A stretch of 64,000 nt of DNA from DATKZM01 sp035527975 (GTDB lineage Bacteria > Pseudomonadota > Alphaproteobacteria > JAPULJ01): contig DATKZM010000105.1 in the NCBI GenBank assembly GCA_035527975.1, positions 1-64,000 of the forward strand, read 5' to 3'. The position numbers were made by a program, and so were the translations under genes. This document shows, piece after piece, positions 51,280 to 60,619 of this stretch. The notes under the pieces were generated by a model. That model worked only from the letters and a program-made list of their open reading frames with translations. It was not told the DNA's origin and searched no databases. Position 1 is the first letter of the stretch; the number at the start of each line of letters is the position of its first letter.

Positions 51280-51346
51280 TTGCATTGCAGCATTAAACTT
51301 CTATCTCTCGGATGCGGTGCTGCGGGCGTGTGTTTTGCGCTGCAGC
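51280..51346. promoter_or_regulatory. TGC-rich segment upstream of the phasin gene (possible PhaR site)
   Basis: TTGCATTGCAGC at 51280-51291 and the palindrome GCTGCAGC at 51339-51346. PhaR of Paracoccus and Rhodobacter binds TGC-rich or CTGC-GCAG-type sites before phasin genes. The match is loose, so this is a suggestion from position and base pattern. Confidence 0.3.
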
Positions 51347-51413
51347 AATCGCGCCGCGTGCGCAAATGACGCCAACTCGGACAACCACCGTCCCATCAAG
51401 GAGAGATCAGGAG

Positions 51414-52295
51414 ATGTCAGACTTCGCGAGCCCGTCGGCCATCAAGGCCGGAGTGGATGCCATCGAACAGGAATATGAGCATTTCGTTGCGATCACGCGC
51501 GAGCGGCTGGAGACCGTCTATCCGGCGGCGGCGACCGGCCTCGATCAGGTCGCCAGCTTGCGCAAGCGCACCATCGACAGCGTGCTGAACGCGGGCAGGA
51601 CCGCCTCGCATGGCTGGGAGGATTTCGGCGCCAAGCTTGCGGCCAACCAGCAAGCCGTGATGGACGGGTTCCTCGCCATGACGCAGAGCTGGCTGGGCGG
51701 CGGCGCGTCCGAGGCGGTGGAGGAAGAGCTGGCGGCGATGCGCGGGCGCATGGCAAGCGAGCTGGAGGCCATGACCCAATCCGCTGCGACCATGCAGCGG
51801 CAGCAGGCCGACGCGCTCAAATCCGCGAGCGACGGTATTGCCGCCGAGCTCGCCGCGGCGAAGAGCGCGCATGACAGTGTCGCCGCGGAGGCGACTGCGG
51901 CCAAGGCCGAGGCTGCCAACGCGAAGGCTGATGCAGCTGCGGCGGCCGCGGCGGTGACCGCGCTGGGCCAAACGATCGAAGCGACGACGGAGGCGAAGAT
52001 CGCGGCGCTGCGCGGCGCGCTCGACGCCGAAATCGCACGGTTGGTCGAAAGCCGTGTCGAGGCGGCGCGGGCGGAGATCGAGCGCGAGACCGACCAGGAC
52101 GTCGACGCGAAACTGGCCACGCTTAAGATGGGCGTTGACGAGAAGCTGACGGCGTTGGCCGAAGCGCTTGCCGCCGATGTCGCCGGCATGCGGTCGCAGA
52201 TTGCGTCCCTCGCCAAGGAGAAATCCGCAAAGCCCGCAAAGTCGGCCGCCGCCAAGCGCAAACCGGCCAAGACCACGCGCAAGGCCGGTGCTTAG
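51414..52295 (+). CDS. Phasin-family protein with histone-H1-like tail (PhaF-like)
   Basis: 293 aa from ATG 51414 (MSDFASPSAIKAGVDAIEQE), with AGGAGAT upstream. The first 120 residues are an amphipathic phasin-like helix bundle. A long Ala/Glu/Lys coiled coil follows (about 110-265), and the C-terminus is Lys/Ala/Pro-rich (KSAKPAKSAAAKRKPAK), like the DNA-binding tail of Pseudomonas PhaF. Such proteins coat PHA granules and tie them to the nucleoid. It lies between the carboxylase and AtuA genes, in the same direction, 213 bp after the former. Confidence 0.72.
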   Translation: MSDFASPSAIKAGVDAIEQEYEHFVAITRERLETVYPAAATGLDQVASLRKRTIDSVLNAGRTASHGWEDFGAKLAANQQAVMDGFLAMTQSWLGGGASEAVEEELAAMRGRMASELEAMTQSAATMQRQQADALKSASDGIAAELAAAKSAHDSVAAEATAAKAEAANAKADAAAAAAAVTALGQTIEATTEAKIAALRGALDAEIARLVESRVEAARAEIERETDQDVDAKLATLKMGVDEKLTALAEALAADVAGMRSQIASLAKEKSAKPAKSAAAKRKPAKTTRKAGA

Positions 52296-52308
52296 AGCCT
52301 CTACAACT

Positions 52309-52457
52309 CCTCCTCCCCCCGCAGGGGGGAGGTTGGGTGGGGGGCTGCCGCCGTCAGGTGGCGCATAATCCCCTGGGTGGCCGCCTCGGGCACCCCTGAA
52401 GGGATGCCAACGTTGGCCGGTCCCCCCTCCCTTACCCTCCCCCCTGCGGGGGGAGGG
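52309..52457. repeat. Inverted pair of family C repeats around a 65-bp core
   Basis: Left unit (52309-52353): hairpin CCTCCCCCCGCAGGGGGGAGG then GTTGGGTGGGGGG. Right unit (52419-52457): CCCCCCTCCCTTACC then hairpin CCTCCCCCCTGCGGGGGGAG. The leaders face each other across about 65 non-coding bases. The layout is the same as around the DUF559 gene at 28.1-28.6 kb, but without a gene inside. Confidence 0.85.
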
Positions 52458-52549
52458 TATAATTTCATGGCCGCGTGAAATCGGACCGCCGCCGCCACCC
52501 GTCCCCGAAGGGCTCGCGCATGGCCGCCGCTTGCGGCACACTTGCCGCC

Positions 52550-54379
52550 ATGAGCAACCAGGCCCCCATGAGCGAGAAGATCGTCCGCATCGGCTGCGCC
52601 TCGGGCTTCTGGGGCGACAGCGCCGTGGCCGCCCCGCAGCTCGTGCGCGGGGCGGAGATCGACTATCTGATCTTCGACTATCTGGCCGAGGTGACGATGT
52701 CGATCCTGGCGCGCGCCCGCGCCCAGGACCCGAGCGCCGGCTATGCGACCGACTTCGTCACCGTGGCGATGAAGTCTGTGATCCACGATCTGGCCGCAAA
52801 GAACATCCGCGTTGTCTCGAACGCCGGCGGCATGAACCCACGCGCTTGCGCGGCGGCGGTCGAGGCGTTGGCGGCAGACGCTGGGGTGGCGCTCAAGGTC
52901 GCTGCGGTGGAGGGCGACGATCTGCTCGACCGGATCGAGGCGCTCAAGGCGGCGGGCGTGGCCGAGATGTTTTCCGGCGCGGCCTTCCCCGGCGGCGTGA
53001 TGAGCATCAATGCTTATCTTGGCGCCTTCCCGATTGCGGCTGCCTTGGCCGATGGCGCCGACATAGTGATCACCGGCCGCGCGGTCGACAGCGCCATGGC
53101 GCTCGGCCCGCTGATCCATGAATTCGGCTGGGGGCCGGACGACCTCGATGCGCTGGCGCAAGGCAGCCTTGCCGGGCACATCCTGGAATGCGGCGCCCAG
53201 GCGACCGGCGGGCTTCACACCGATTGGGAGGAGGTGCCCGACTGGCCGGGCATCGGCTATCCGATCGCCGAATGCGAGGCGGGCGGCGCCTTCACCGTCA
53301 CCAAGCCCGCGGGCACCGGCGGGCTGGTCGCACCCCAGATCGTCGCCGAGCAGATGCTCTACGAGGTCGGCGATCCGGCGCATTACATCCTGCCCGATGT
53401 GGTCTGCGACTTCACCGGCGTGGCGATGGCGCAAGCGGGCGACCAGCGGGTGCGCGTCAGCGGCGCCAAGGGCCACGCCGCGACCGGCAGCTACAAGGTT
53501 TCCGCGACCCATCTCGACGGCTACCGCGCCACCGGCATGCTGACCATCATCGGCCGCGACGCGGCGCGCAAGGCCGAGCGTACGGCGGAGGCCGTGCTGG
53601 CCCGCAGCCGCGCGATCTTCCGCCACATGAATCTCGGCGATTTCAGCGACATGCACACCGAAATCCTTGGCGCCGAATCCGCTTACGGGCCACACGCGCG
53701 GCCCGGCGCGCGGGCGACGCGCGAAGCCGTCATGCGGCTCACCGTGGCGCATCCCGAGCGCAAGGCGCTGGAGATCTTCGCCGGGGAGATCGCGCCTGCG
53801 GGCACCTCGTGGTCGCCCGGCTCGACCGGCTTTTCCGGCCGGCCGCGCGTCCAGCCGAAAGTTCGGCTGTTTTCCTTTTTGATCCCGAAAGCCGAGGTTG
53901 GCGTGCGAATCACCGCGGCGGGGCAGTCGCGCGACGTCGCGCTGGAAACCGGCGCCGATGGCACCCCCGGCGAGGCGCCGGTCCGCATGTATGGCGACGA
54001 TTTGCCGGCAGTGCCGGCCGGCGCGCGCGCCGAGGTTCCGCTGTTCGCGCTTGCCTGGGGCCGGTCGGGCGACAAGGGGGATGCGGCCAATATCGGCATC
54101 ATCGCGCGCGATCGCGCCTTCGTGCCGCTGATCCGCGACGAGGTCACGGCGGCGCGCGTGAAGGACTATCTCGCCTATATGGTCGACGGAACGGTCGAGC
54201 GTTTCGACGTGCCCGGGATCGACGGCTTTAATTTCCTGCTGAGCCAGGCGCTCGGCGGCGGCGGCATGGCGAGCCTGCGCAACGATCCGCTCGCCAAGGG
54301 GCTGGCGCAAATCCTGCTCGACCTGCCGGTGAGCGTTCCGACCGAGTGGATCGAGGCCTACGGTCTCTCCGCGGCGTAG
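52550..54379 (+). CDS. AtuA-family protein (acyclic terpene utilization, DUF1446)
   Basis: 609 aa from ATG 52550; ATGs at 52520 and 52568 are alternatives and none has a clear Shine-Dalgarno. KIVRIGCASGFWGDSAVAAP, YLIFDYLAEVTMSILARARA, NAGGMNPRACAAAVEAL and VITGRAVDSAMALGPLIHEF are family landmarks, and WGRSGDKGDAANIGIIARD in the C-terminal part matches the AtuA tail domain. AtuA is needed for citronellol/geraniol degradation in Pseudomonas, but its reaction is not established. It is followed 13 bp later by a CoA ligase gene. Confidence 0.88.
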   Translation: MSNQAPMSEKIVRIGCASGFWGDSAVAAPQLVRGAEIDYLIFDYLAEVTMSILARARAQDPSAGYATDFVTVAMKSVIHDLAAKNIRVVSNAGGMNPRACAAAVEALAADAGVALKVAAVEGDDLLDRIEALKAAGVAEMFSGAAFPGGVMSINAYLGAFPIAAALADGADIVITGRAVDSAMALGPLIHEFGWGPDDLDALAQGSLAGHILECGAQATGGLHTDWEEVPDWPGIGYPIAECEAGGAFTVTKPAGTGGLVAPQIVAEQMLYEVGDPAHYILPDVVCDFTGVAMAQAGDQRVRVSGAKGHAATGSYKVSATHLDGYRATGMLTIIGRDAARKAERTAEAVLARSRAIFRHMNLGDFSDMHTEILGAESAYGPHARPGARATREAVMRLTVAHPERKALEIFAGEIAPAGTSWSPGSTGFSGRPRVQPKVRLFSFLIPKAEVGVRITAAGQSRDVALETGADGTPGEAPVRMYGDDLPAVPAGARAEVPLFALAWGRSGDKGDAANIGIIARDRAFVPLIRDEVTAARVKDYLAYMVDGTVERFDVPGIDGFNFLLSQALGGGGMASLRNDPLAKGLAQILLDLPVSVPTEWIEAYGLSAA

Positions 54380-54392
54380 AGGAGCAAACGCG

Positions 54393-56015
54393 ATGCTAGG
54401 TCTGATGCAGCACCACCCGCTTCTGGTCGGCAGCGTGATCGATTACGCCGCGCGGACTTTCGGCGAGGTCGAGGTGGTCTCGCGCTCGATCGAGGGGCCG
54501 ATCACGCGCAGCACCTACGCCGACATCGCCTTGCGCACCCGCAAGCTGGCGCAGGCGTTGATCCGCCTCGGCATCAAGCCCGGCGACCGGGTCGGCGGCG
54601 CCTCGTGGAACCACGACCGCTACCTTGAGGCCTTCTACGGTGTCTCGGGGATGGGCGCGGTGCTGCACACGACCAACCCACGGCTCTTCCCCGAGCAGAT
54701 GGCCTACACGATCAGCCATGCCGGCGACCGGGCGATGCTGGTCGATCTCGACTGCCTGAAGGCGATGGAGGCCATCGCGGGCGAGCTCAGCCAAGTCGAG
54801 GCGTTCATCGTGCTGACCGACGCCGCGAACATGCCGGATACGCGCCTGCCCAACGCGCTGGCCTACGAAGACTTGCTGGCAGGCGAGGACGGCGACTACG
54901 ACTGGCCCGACCTCGACGAGCAGAGCGCGAGCGCGATTTGCTACACCTCGGGGACGACGGGCGATCCCAAGGGCGTCGTCTACAGCCACCGCTCGACCAT
55001 CCTGCACGCGATGGCGAATGCCGCCCCCAATGCCGGGAACTACAGCTATCGCGACACGATCATGCCGGTCGTGGCGCTGTTTCACGGCAATGGCTGGGGC
55101 ATGCCCTTCGTGGCGCCGATGACCGGCGCCAAGCTGGTGCTGCCCGGCCGGGTGATGGAGATGCCGGCGCTGCGCGAATTGATCCTGGATGAGGGCGTTA
55201 CGATCGCGCTTGGCGTGCCGACGATCTGGCTGTCGATGCTCGAGTATTTGAAAACCGCCGGCGGTGGGCTCGGCGCACTGAAGCGCATCGTCACCGGCGG
55301 CTCGGCGCCGCCGGCAGCGATGATCGAGGCGCTGGAACGCGATCATGGGATCGAGACCGTGCATGCCTGGGGCATGACCGAGACCCAGGCGGCGAGCACA
55401 TTTGCCATGCCAGTGGACGCGCCACCATCCGACGAGACCATGGCCGCACGGCTCACCCAGGGCCGACCGCTCTTCGGCCACACGATCCGCATCACCGACG
55501 AGGCGGGCGCTGAATTGCCGCGCGACGCCGCCGCGGTGGGCGAGCTCAAGGTGCGCGGCCACTGGGTCGCCAGCGCCTATTACCGGCGCGACGATGCGCC
55601 CGCGCTCGACGTCGACGGCTGGCTGATTACCGGCGATGTGGCGACGATCAGCGGGCGCGACGAGCTGCGGCTGACCGACCGGGCCAAGGACGTCATCAAA
55701 TCGGGCGGCGAGTGGATCAGCTCGATCGATCTCGAAAACGCTGCCGTCGGCCATCCGGCGATCGCCGAGGCCGCAGTGATCGGCATCCCGCATCCAAAAT
55801 GGCAGGAGCGCCCGGCGCTCATTGTCGTGCGGGCCGAAGGCGGGCAGATCGAGGGCGCGGCGCTGATCGACTGGCTCGCCGACCATGTCGCCAAATGGTG
55901 GCTGCCCGACGAGGTCATGTTCGTCGACGAGATCCCGCATACCCGCACCGGCAAGATCGACAAGGTCCGCCTGCGCCAGCACTACGCCGAAGCGAAGGAC
56001 GCCGCTGCGCAGTAG
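54393..56015 (+). CDS. Medium/long-chain fatty-acyl-CoA ligase (AMP-forming)
   Basis: 540 aa. The AMP-binding loop is CYTSGTTGDPKGVVYSHRS (about residues 187-205), followed by WGMTETQAAS (about 331-340) and the hinge RLTDRAKDVIKSGGEWISSI. The catalytic lysine is in IPHTRTGKIDKVRLR, which keeps the P-X4-G-K pattern recognised by Pat acetyltransferases. The sequence resembles FadD-type ligases acting on medium or branched chains. GAGGAGCAAACG precedes the ATG at 54393. It is the last gene of the plus-strand run and convergent with the RND pump. Confidence 0.9.
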   Translation: MLGLMQHHPLLVGSVIDYAARTFGEVEVVSRSIEGPITRSTYADIALRTRKLAQALIRLGIKPGDRVGGASWNHDRYLEAFYGVSGMGAVLHTTNPRLFPEQMAYTISHAGDRAMLVDLDCLKAMEAIAGELSQVEAFIVLTDAANMPDTRLPNALAYEDLLAGEDGDYDWPDLDEQSASAICYTSGTTGDPKGVVYSHRSTILHAMANAAPNAGNYSYRDTIMPVVALFHGNGWGMPFVAPMTGAKLVLPGRVMEMPALRELILDEGVTIALGVPTIWLSMLEYLKTAGGGLGALKRIVTGGSAPPAAMIEALERDHGIETVHAWGMTETQAASTFAMPVDAPPSDETMAARLTQGRPLFGHTIRITDEAGAELPRDAAAVGELKVRGHWVASAYYRRDDAPALDVDGWLITGDVATISGRDELRLTDRAKDVIKSGGEWISSIDLENAAVGHPAIAEAAVIGIPHPKWQERPALIVVRAEGGQIEGAALIDWLADHVAKWWLPDEVMFVDEIPHTRTGKIDKVRLRQHYAEAKDAAAQ

Positions 56016-56108
56016 CCGGCTACTTCGTCGCCAGCGGCATCAGCGAGCGCTGATAGGCGACGAGGGCGCCGAGATCGGCCCGCCGCCTGGCTCTGCGCAT
56101 TTCGGGAA

Positions 56109-59100
56109 TTATTCGGCGGGCTGGATGCCTGCGCCCGACCCTCTTGCTCGCGCTTCGGGCGCGTTGCGCAGCTGGCTCAGCAGCGTGCGTAGACGGTCGC
56201 CGCGGCTGCGCGCGTAGGGGGCGAGCAGGCAGAAGACCACGGGCGTGATGAAGAGCGTTGCCAGGATGGAGATGCCGAGCCCGCCGAAGACGACCCAGCC
56301 GATGGCGTTCCGCGCTTCGGCGCCCGCGCCGGTGCTCAAAACCAGCGGCACCGCGGCCAGGGTCGTCGACAGCATGGTCATGACCACCGGGCGCAGGCGT
56401 ACCAGCGCGGCCTCGCGCGCGGCCTCCTGGACCGATCGACCTTGTTCGCGAAGCTGGTTGGCGAATTCGACGATCAGGATGCCATTCTTGGCCATGAGGC
56501 CCACCAGCATGACGAGCCCGATCTGGCTGTATATGTTGATCGAGGTGCCCGAGAGCCACAGCGCGAAGCCGGCCGTCGCCAGCCCGAAGGGCACCGTCAC
56601 CATGACGACGGCGGCGCTGAGGAAGCTCTCGAACTGGGCGGCAAGCACCAGAAAGACCACGAGCAGCGCGACGATGAATGTGACGGCCAGCCCGCTCGAG
56701 GTTTCCGTCAGCGTGCGCGCCTGGCCAAGGAAAACCAGCCCCGTGCCCGGCGGCAGGACCTTGACGGCGAGCGCTTCGAGATCGCGTATCGCCTGTTTCA
56801 TCGAGACGCCCGGCGCCAGGTCGGCATCGACGTCGATGGCGCGGCGCTGGCCGTGGCGGTCGAGTTCGGCGGCGACACCGCTTTCCTTGACCGTGATGAT
56901 CGCCGAGAGCGGGACCATGCGGCCATTGCGCGCGGTGACGTAAAGGTTGCGCAGATCGTCGGTGTCGTCGACCGTGCCGGCGATCGATTGCAGGCGCACC
57001 GGCACCGCCTGATCGCCGACGTTTATTTCCGTAATTTCCGTGCCCTCTACGACGGCCTTCAGCACGGCGGCGATGCCTTCGACGTCAATGCCGAGATCGG
57101 CGGCGCGCTCGCGGTCGATCTTGAGGGCGAGCTGGGGCTGGGTGTTTTGATAATCGAGCCGCGCGCCAACGAGGCCCGGCAGCTCGCGCTCGATGGCGCC
57201 GATCAGCTTGTCGCCGGCGGCGAGAATGGTCCGATAGTCGGGGCCGGTGACTGCGAATTCAAGCTGCGCGCCGCGGCTGCGAATGCGCAAGGAGTTGGAG
57301 CTGCGGATGCGCGAGCGAGCGCCGGGAATGGCGTTCAGTCCCTGGCGCAGGCTGGCCGCGATCTCGTGCTGCGAGCGGCGCGTGCCCCAGCGCGACAGCG
57401 GCACGATGATGAAGGCGCGATTGAGGTCGTAGCGGCCGATGATCGACATGATCGTGTTGGTCTCTTGCCGCCGCACCGCCTCTTCCAGCAGCTTTTCCGC
57501 GCGCACCGCCTGACGGTCGGTGTATTCGAGGTTGGTGCCGTCCGGGCCCTGCATGGTGATGATCAGCATGCCACGGTCTTCGCGCGGCACCAGTTCCTGC
57601 TTCAGCGAATAATAGAGCGTGCCGACCATGGCGGCGCCGATCAGGCAGACGCCGACGAAGAGCAGCGGCACGCGCATCGTCGCGCCAAGCAGGCGGTCGT
57701 AGAGCGCGGCAAAGCGGCCGCCGAGATACTCGAATGGTGCCAGGATGGCGGCGCCGGCGTGGGCAATCGGGCCTTTCTTGGCGCCCGTCTCGACCGGGAG
57801 CCGCGAGCTCAGCATCGGGCAGATCGACAGTGCAGCGAAAGACGAGATGATCACCGCAATGGCCAGCGTGAAGCCGAACTCGGTGAAGAGGCGGCCGGCC
57901 TGGCCCTGCAGGAAGGCGATGGGGATGAAGACAGAGACAAGCGTCACGGTGGTGGCGATGACGGCGAAGAATACCTGGCGTGTGCCCAGAACGGCGGCGG
58001 CAAGGGGCGCGACGCCCTCGCGGCGTTTTCGCTCGATGTTCTCCAACACCACGATCGCGTCGTCGACCACCAATCCCGTCGCCAGCACCAGTGCCAGCAG
58101 CGTCAGGATGTTGATCGAAAAGCCCATCAGCCATATGGCCGCGAGGGTGCCGATCAGGGAGACCGGGATTGTCACCGCCGGGATGAACGCCAGCCGCCAC
58201 GAGCCCAGGAATGCCACCATCACCAGGATGACGATGGCGACGCCCAGAAGCAGCGCCAGCACGACTTCGGAAATGGCGCCGCGGATGAAGATCGATTCGT
58301 CCGAGGTCTTGACGATCTCGACGTCGCGCAGATTGCGGTTGAGCCGCGCCACCTCGGCATAGATGCGGTCGGCGATGTCGATCGTGTTGGCCTTGGCCTG
58401 CCGAACGACGCCGATGCTGATCACCCGCCGCCCGTTGAGGCGCACATAGGAGAGCGCTTCGGCGGGCGCATAGAAGACGTTGGCGACGTCGCCGATGCGC
58501 ACATTGCCCTTGATGACGATGCGCTCAACCGCGGCTTCCTTCACCACCGAGGCGTCGGCGCGCACCAGCAGCTTTTGCTCGGCGCTGTCCATGCTGCCCG
58601 CCGGCACATCGAAGCGCGCGCTGCGCAGTGCGCGGGCGATCTGGTCGATGCCGATCTGGTAGCTGGTCAGCCGCGCGGGATCGAGCACGATGTTGAGCGT
58701 GCGCTCGCGGTTGCCGAAGATCGGCACATCGGCCACGCCCGGCACGCGCTGGAGCGCGGGCACGATCTGATCCTCGATCACCTTGGTGAGTGCCGAGCGC
58801 CCCAAACGCGGGCTGGAGACCGCGAGCCGGATGATCGGATCGTCATTGTCGTCGGCTTTGACGACGACGATGTTCTCTACCCCGTCGGGCAGCCGCCGGC
58901 GCGCGCCGTTGACCGCCTCGCGGACATCGTTGGCGGCATTGGAGATATCGACGTTCGGATCGAATTCGAGCCGAATGCGGCCATTGGTCTCCTCGCTGGC
59001 CGAGCGGATCGAGCGCACGCCCGGAACCCGAGCGACCGCGCCCTCGAGCACGCGCGTCACGTCGCTGTCGATGGTTGCGGGCGAGGCGCCGGGGAAGTCG

Positions 59101-59303
59101 TAGCGGATGGTCACGATCGGCTTGTCGACATTCGGCAGCTCGCGGACCTCGACGCCGAGGAAGGCGGAGATGCCGGCGACCACGATCAACAGGTTCATGA
59201 CGATCGCCAGCACCGGCCGCCGCACGCTGATCGAGGGCAGATCGCTTTTTTCCGATTCGGGCCCAGATGTCGTCGGTGCGGGCGTCGCCTTTTCGTCCGT
59301 CAT
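56109..59303 (-). CDS. RND multidrug efflux permease (HAE1 family)
   Basis: 1064 aa from ATG 59303, the usual length. Twelve hydrophobic segments with two large periplasmic loops. The proton-relay Asp pair is in ATGLVVDDAIVVLENIERKR (about residues 405-424), and ISVRRPVLAIVMNLLIVVAG is helix one. GSGLAGR-like C-terminal helices include VMLVGLMAKNGILIVEFANQ. It exports drugs, bile-salt-like or fatty compounds with an adaptor and an outer-membrane channel (no TolC gene in the window). ATGA overlap with the adaptor gene. Confidence 0.94.
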   Translation of the reverse strand: MTDEKATPAPTTSGPESEKSDLPSISVRRPVLAIVMNLLIVVAGISAFLGVEVRELPNVDKPIVTIRYDFPGASPATIDSDVTRVLEGAVARVPGVRSIRSASEETNGRIRLEFDPNVDISNAANDVREAVNGARRRLPDGVENIVVVKADDNDDPIIRLAVSSPRLGRSALTKVIEDQIVPALQRVPGVADVPIFGNRERTLNIVLDPARLTSYQIGIDQIARALRSARFDVPAGSMDSAEQKLLVRADASVVKEAAVERIVIKGNVRIGDVANVFYAPAEALSYVRLNGRRVISIGVVRQAKANTIDIADRIYAEVARLNRNLRDVEIVKTSDESIFIRGAISEVVLALLLGVAIVILVMVAFLGSWRLAFIPAVTIPVSLIGTLAAIWLMGFSINILTLLALVLATGLVVDDAIVVLENIERKRREGVAPLAAAVLGTRQVFFAVIATTVTLVSVFIPIAFLQGQAGRLFTEFGFTLAIAVIISSFAALSICPMLSSRLPVETGAKKGPIAHAGAAILAPFEYLGGRFAALYDRLLGATMRVPLLFVGVCLIGAAMVGTLYYSLKQELVPREDRGMLIITMQGPDGTNLEYTDRQAVRAEKLLEEAVRRQETNTIMSIIGRYDLNRAFIIVPLSRWGTRRSQHEIAASLRQGLNAIPGARSRIRSSNSLRIRSRGAQLEFAVTGPDYRTILAAGDKLIGAIERELPGLVGARLDYQNTQPQLALKIDRERAADLGIDVEGIAAVLKAVVEGTEITEINVGDQAVPVRLQSIAGTVDDTDDLRNLYVTARNGRMVPLSAIITVKESGVAAELDRHGQRRAIDVDADLAPGVSMKQAIRDLEALAVKVLPPGTGLVFLGQARTLTETSSGLAVTFIVALLVVFLVLAAQFESFLSAAVVMVTVPFGLATAGFALWLSGTSINIYSQIGLVMLVGLMAKNGILIVEFANQLREQGRSVQEAAREAALVRLRPVVMTMLSTTLAAVPLVLSTGAGAEARNAIGWVVFGGLGISILATLFITPVVFCLLAPYARSRGDRLRTLLSQLRNAPEARARGSGAGIQPAE

Positions 59304-60451
59304 TGGCCCGGCCGCCCGGTCGGCGTTGCCGGTTTTGCGTCCGGCGATTTCTTTTTGGGCGATTTCGCCTCGGCGGTGTCGTTGCGCACGCTGACGGCGC
59401 GGCCGGCGCGCAGGCGCTGCACGCCCTCGATGACGACCCGGTGTTTGGCGGTCAGCTTGGCGTCGACCAGCACCCAGGCATCGCTGCGCTTGACGACCGA
59501 GACCGGGACGCGCGCGGCCTTGTTGTCGCGCACGATCCACACGAAAGCGCCCTTGCGGCTCCACTGGATCGCGGCCGAGGGCACCGAGGGAAAGCGGTTG
59601 CCGGTGAGCGGCAGGCGGATCGAAAAAGCCATGCCGGGGCGCAGCCGGTCGCCGCGGTTGGGAATGCGGGCACGCACACGCATCGTTCGCGTGTCCTTGT
59701 CGATGCGGCTGCCGATGGTGGCGATGTTGCCTCTGAAGCGCTCGCCAGGCAGTGCCCAGGTGGTGGCCGAAAGCGCACCGCCCTGCCGCACGCCGTAGAC
59801 AAAGATCTCCGGCACGTCGAAATCGACGCGCAGGGAGCTGCGGTCATCGAGCGAGGTGATCGCCCTGGTCGTGGTGACGCGGTCGCCGGGCTCGACCGTG
59901 GCAATGCCGACCACGCCGGAAAATGGCGCGGGCAAGGTCCGCCGTTTGAGGGCGAGGGCGGCTTGAGAGAGCCTGATCTCGGCTGTCAAGACGGCGGTGC
60001 GCGCGGTGTCGATCTCGCTGCGGGCGATGTTTCCGCGCGTGCCGAGCTTCTCGTAGCGGGCGATCTTGCGCTGGGCCTCGTTGAGCTGCACCAGCGCAAG
60101 CTTGACCGCGAGCTGCTCCACCTCGTCGTCGAGCTTGAGAAGTGGCGCGCCGGCATCGACCTTCTGGCCGGCTTTGAACTGCACCGCAGTGACGCGTCCG
60201 GCCGACTCGGGAAAGAGCGTCACGGCCCGGTGGGCCACGCCGGTGCCGACCGCCTCGATCACCGCGGCGTCGCTGTCAAAGATCACGGGTTTGACGATCA
60301 CCGGGACGGGGCGCGAGACCCGCTTGGGCTTGCCGGACTTTTGCGCGCCCTCGGGCTCGCGGCCCAAAATCCCATCGAGATCGGCAAACCACGCCCCGGC
60401 GGCAAGCGCGCCGATCAAGCCCAGCAGCACGATCTGTTTGGCCGCCTTCAT
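59300..60451 (-). CDS. RND efflux periplasmic adaptor (membrane fusion protein)
   Basis: 383 aa. One N-terminal membrane anchor (KQIVLLGLIGALAAGAWFAD), then barrel and hairpin segments: RVTAVQFKAGQKVDAGAPLL (lipoyl half one), a helical hairpin about 120-175, and RTLPAPFSGVVGIATVEPGD (lipoyl half two). The tail is Lys/Pro-rich (KSPKKKSPDAKP). It joins the RND pump to the outer-membrane channel. Its stop overlaps the pump's start by 4 nt. A consensus -10 box lies 70 bp upstream. Confidence 0.92.
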   Translation of the reverse strand: MKAAKQIVLLGLIGALAAGAWFADLDGILGREPEGAQKSGKPKRVSRPVPVIVKPVIFDSDAAVIEAVGTGVAHRAVTLFPESAGRVTAVQFKAGQKVDAGAPLLKLDDEVEQLAVKLALVQLNEAQRKIARYEKLGTRGNIARSEIDTARTAVLTAEIRLSQAALALKRRTLPAPFSGVVGIATVEPGDRVTTTRAITSLDDRSSLRVDFDVPEIFVYGVRQGGALSATTWALPGERFRGNIATIGSRIDKDTRTMRVRARIPNRGDRLRPGMAFSIRLPLTGNRFPSVPSAAIQWSRKGAFVWIVRDNKAARVPVSVVKRSDAWVLVDAKLTAKHRVVIEGVQRLRAGRAVSVRNDTAEAKSPKKKSPDAKPATPTGRPGQ

Positions 60452-60519
60452 CTGGGTTTCGCTGTCCTCACCACCCGCCGGAGCGTTGGCCGCGTTTGCG
60501 GCCCTAATCCATTTGCCTG

Positions 60520-60525
60520 ATTATA
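60520..60525 (-). promoter_or_regulatory. TATAAT -10 box of the efflux operon
   Basis: A perfect TATAAT on the minus strand in otherwise GC-rich sequence, 69 bp before the adaptor start. No good -35 stands 16-18 bases upstream (CGAATT is the best), so an activator may be needed. Confidence 0.45.
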
Positions 60526-60619
60526 CTACGAAATGATACCGAAATTCGTCCGGGACAAGCAGTGCTCGCGCGGGTTTGATGGCGGAATGGGCAAGGAATG
60601 TTGTCCTATCCCACGTGGT

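Noticed and set aside
56442..59798. Very long open frame (over 1100 codons) on the plus strand opposite the RND pump
   Set aside because: It is the antisense of a well-supported gene pair. The product is Arg/His/Asp/Gln-rich low-complexity with no family motif, a usual effect of high GC content.
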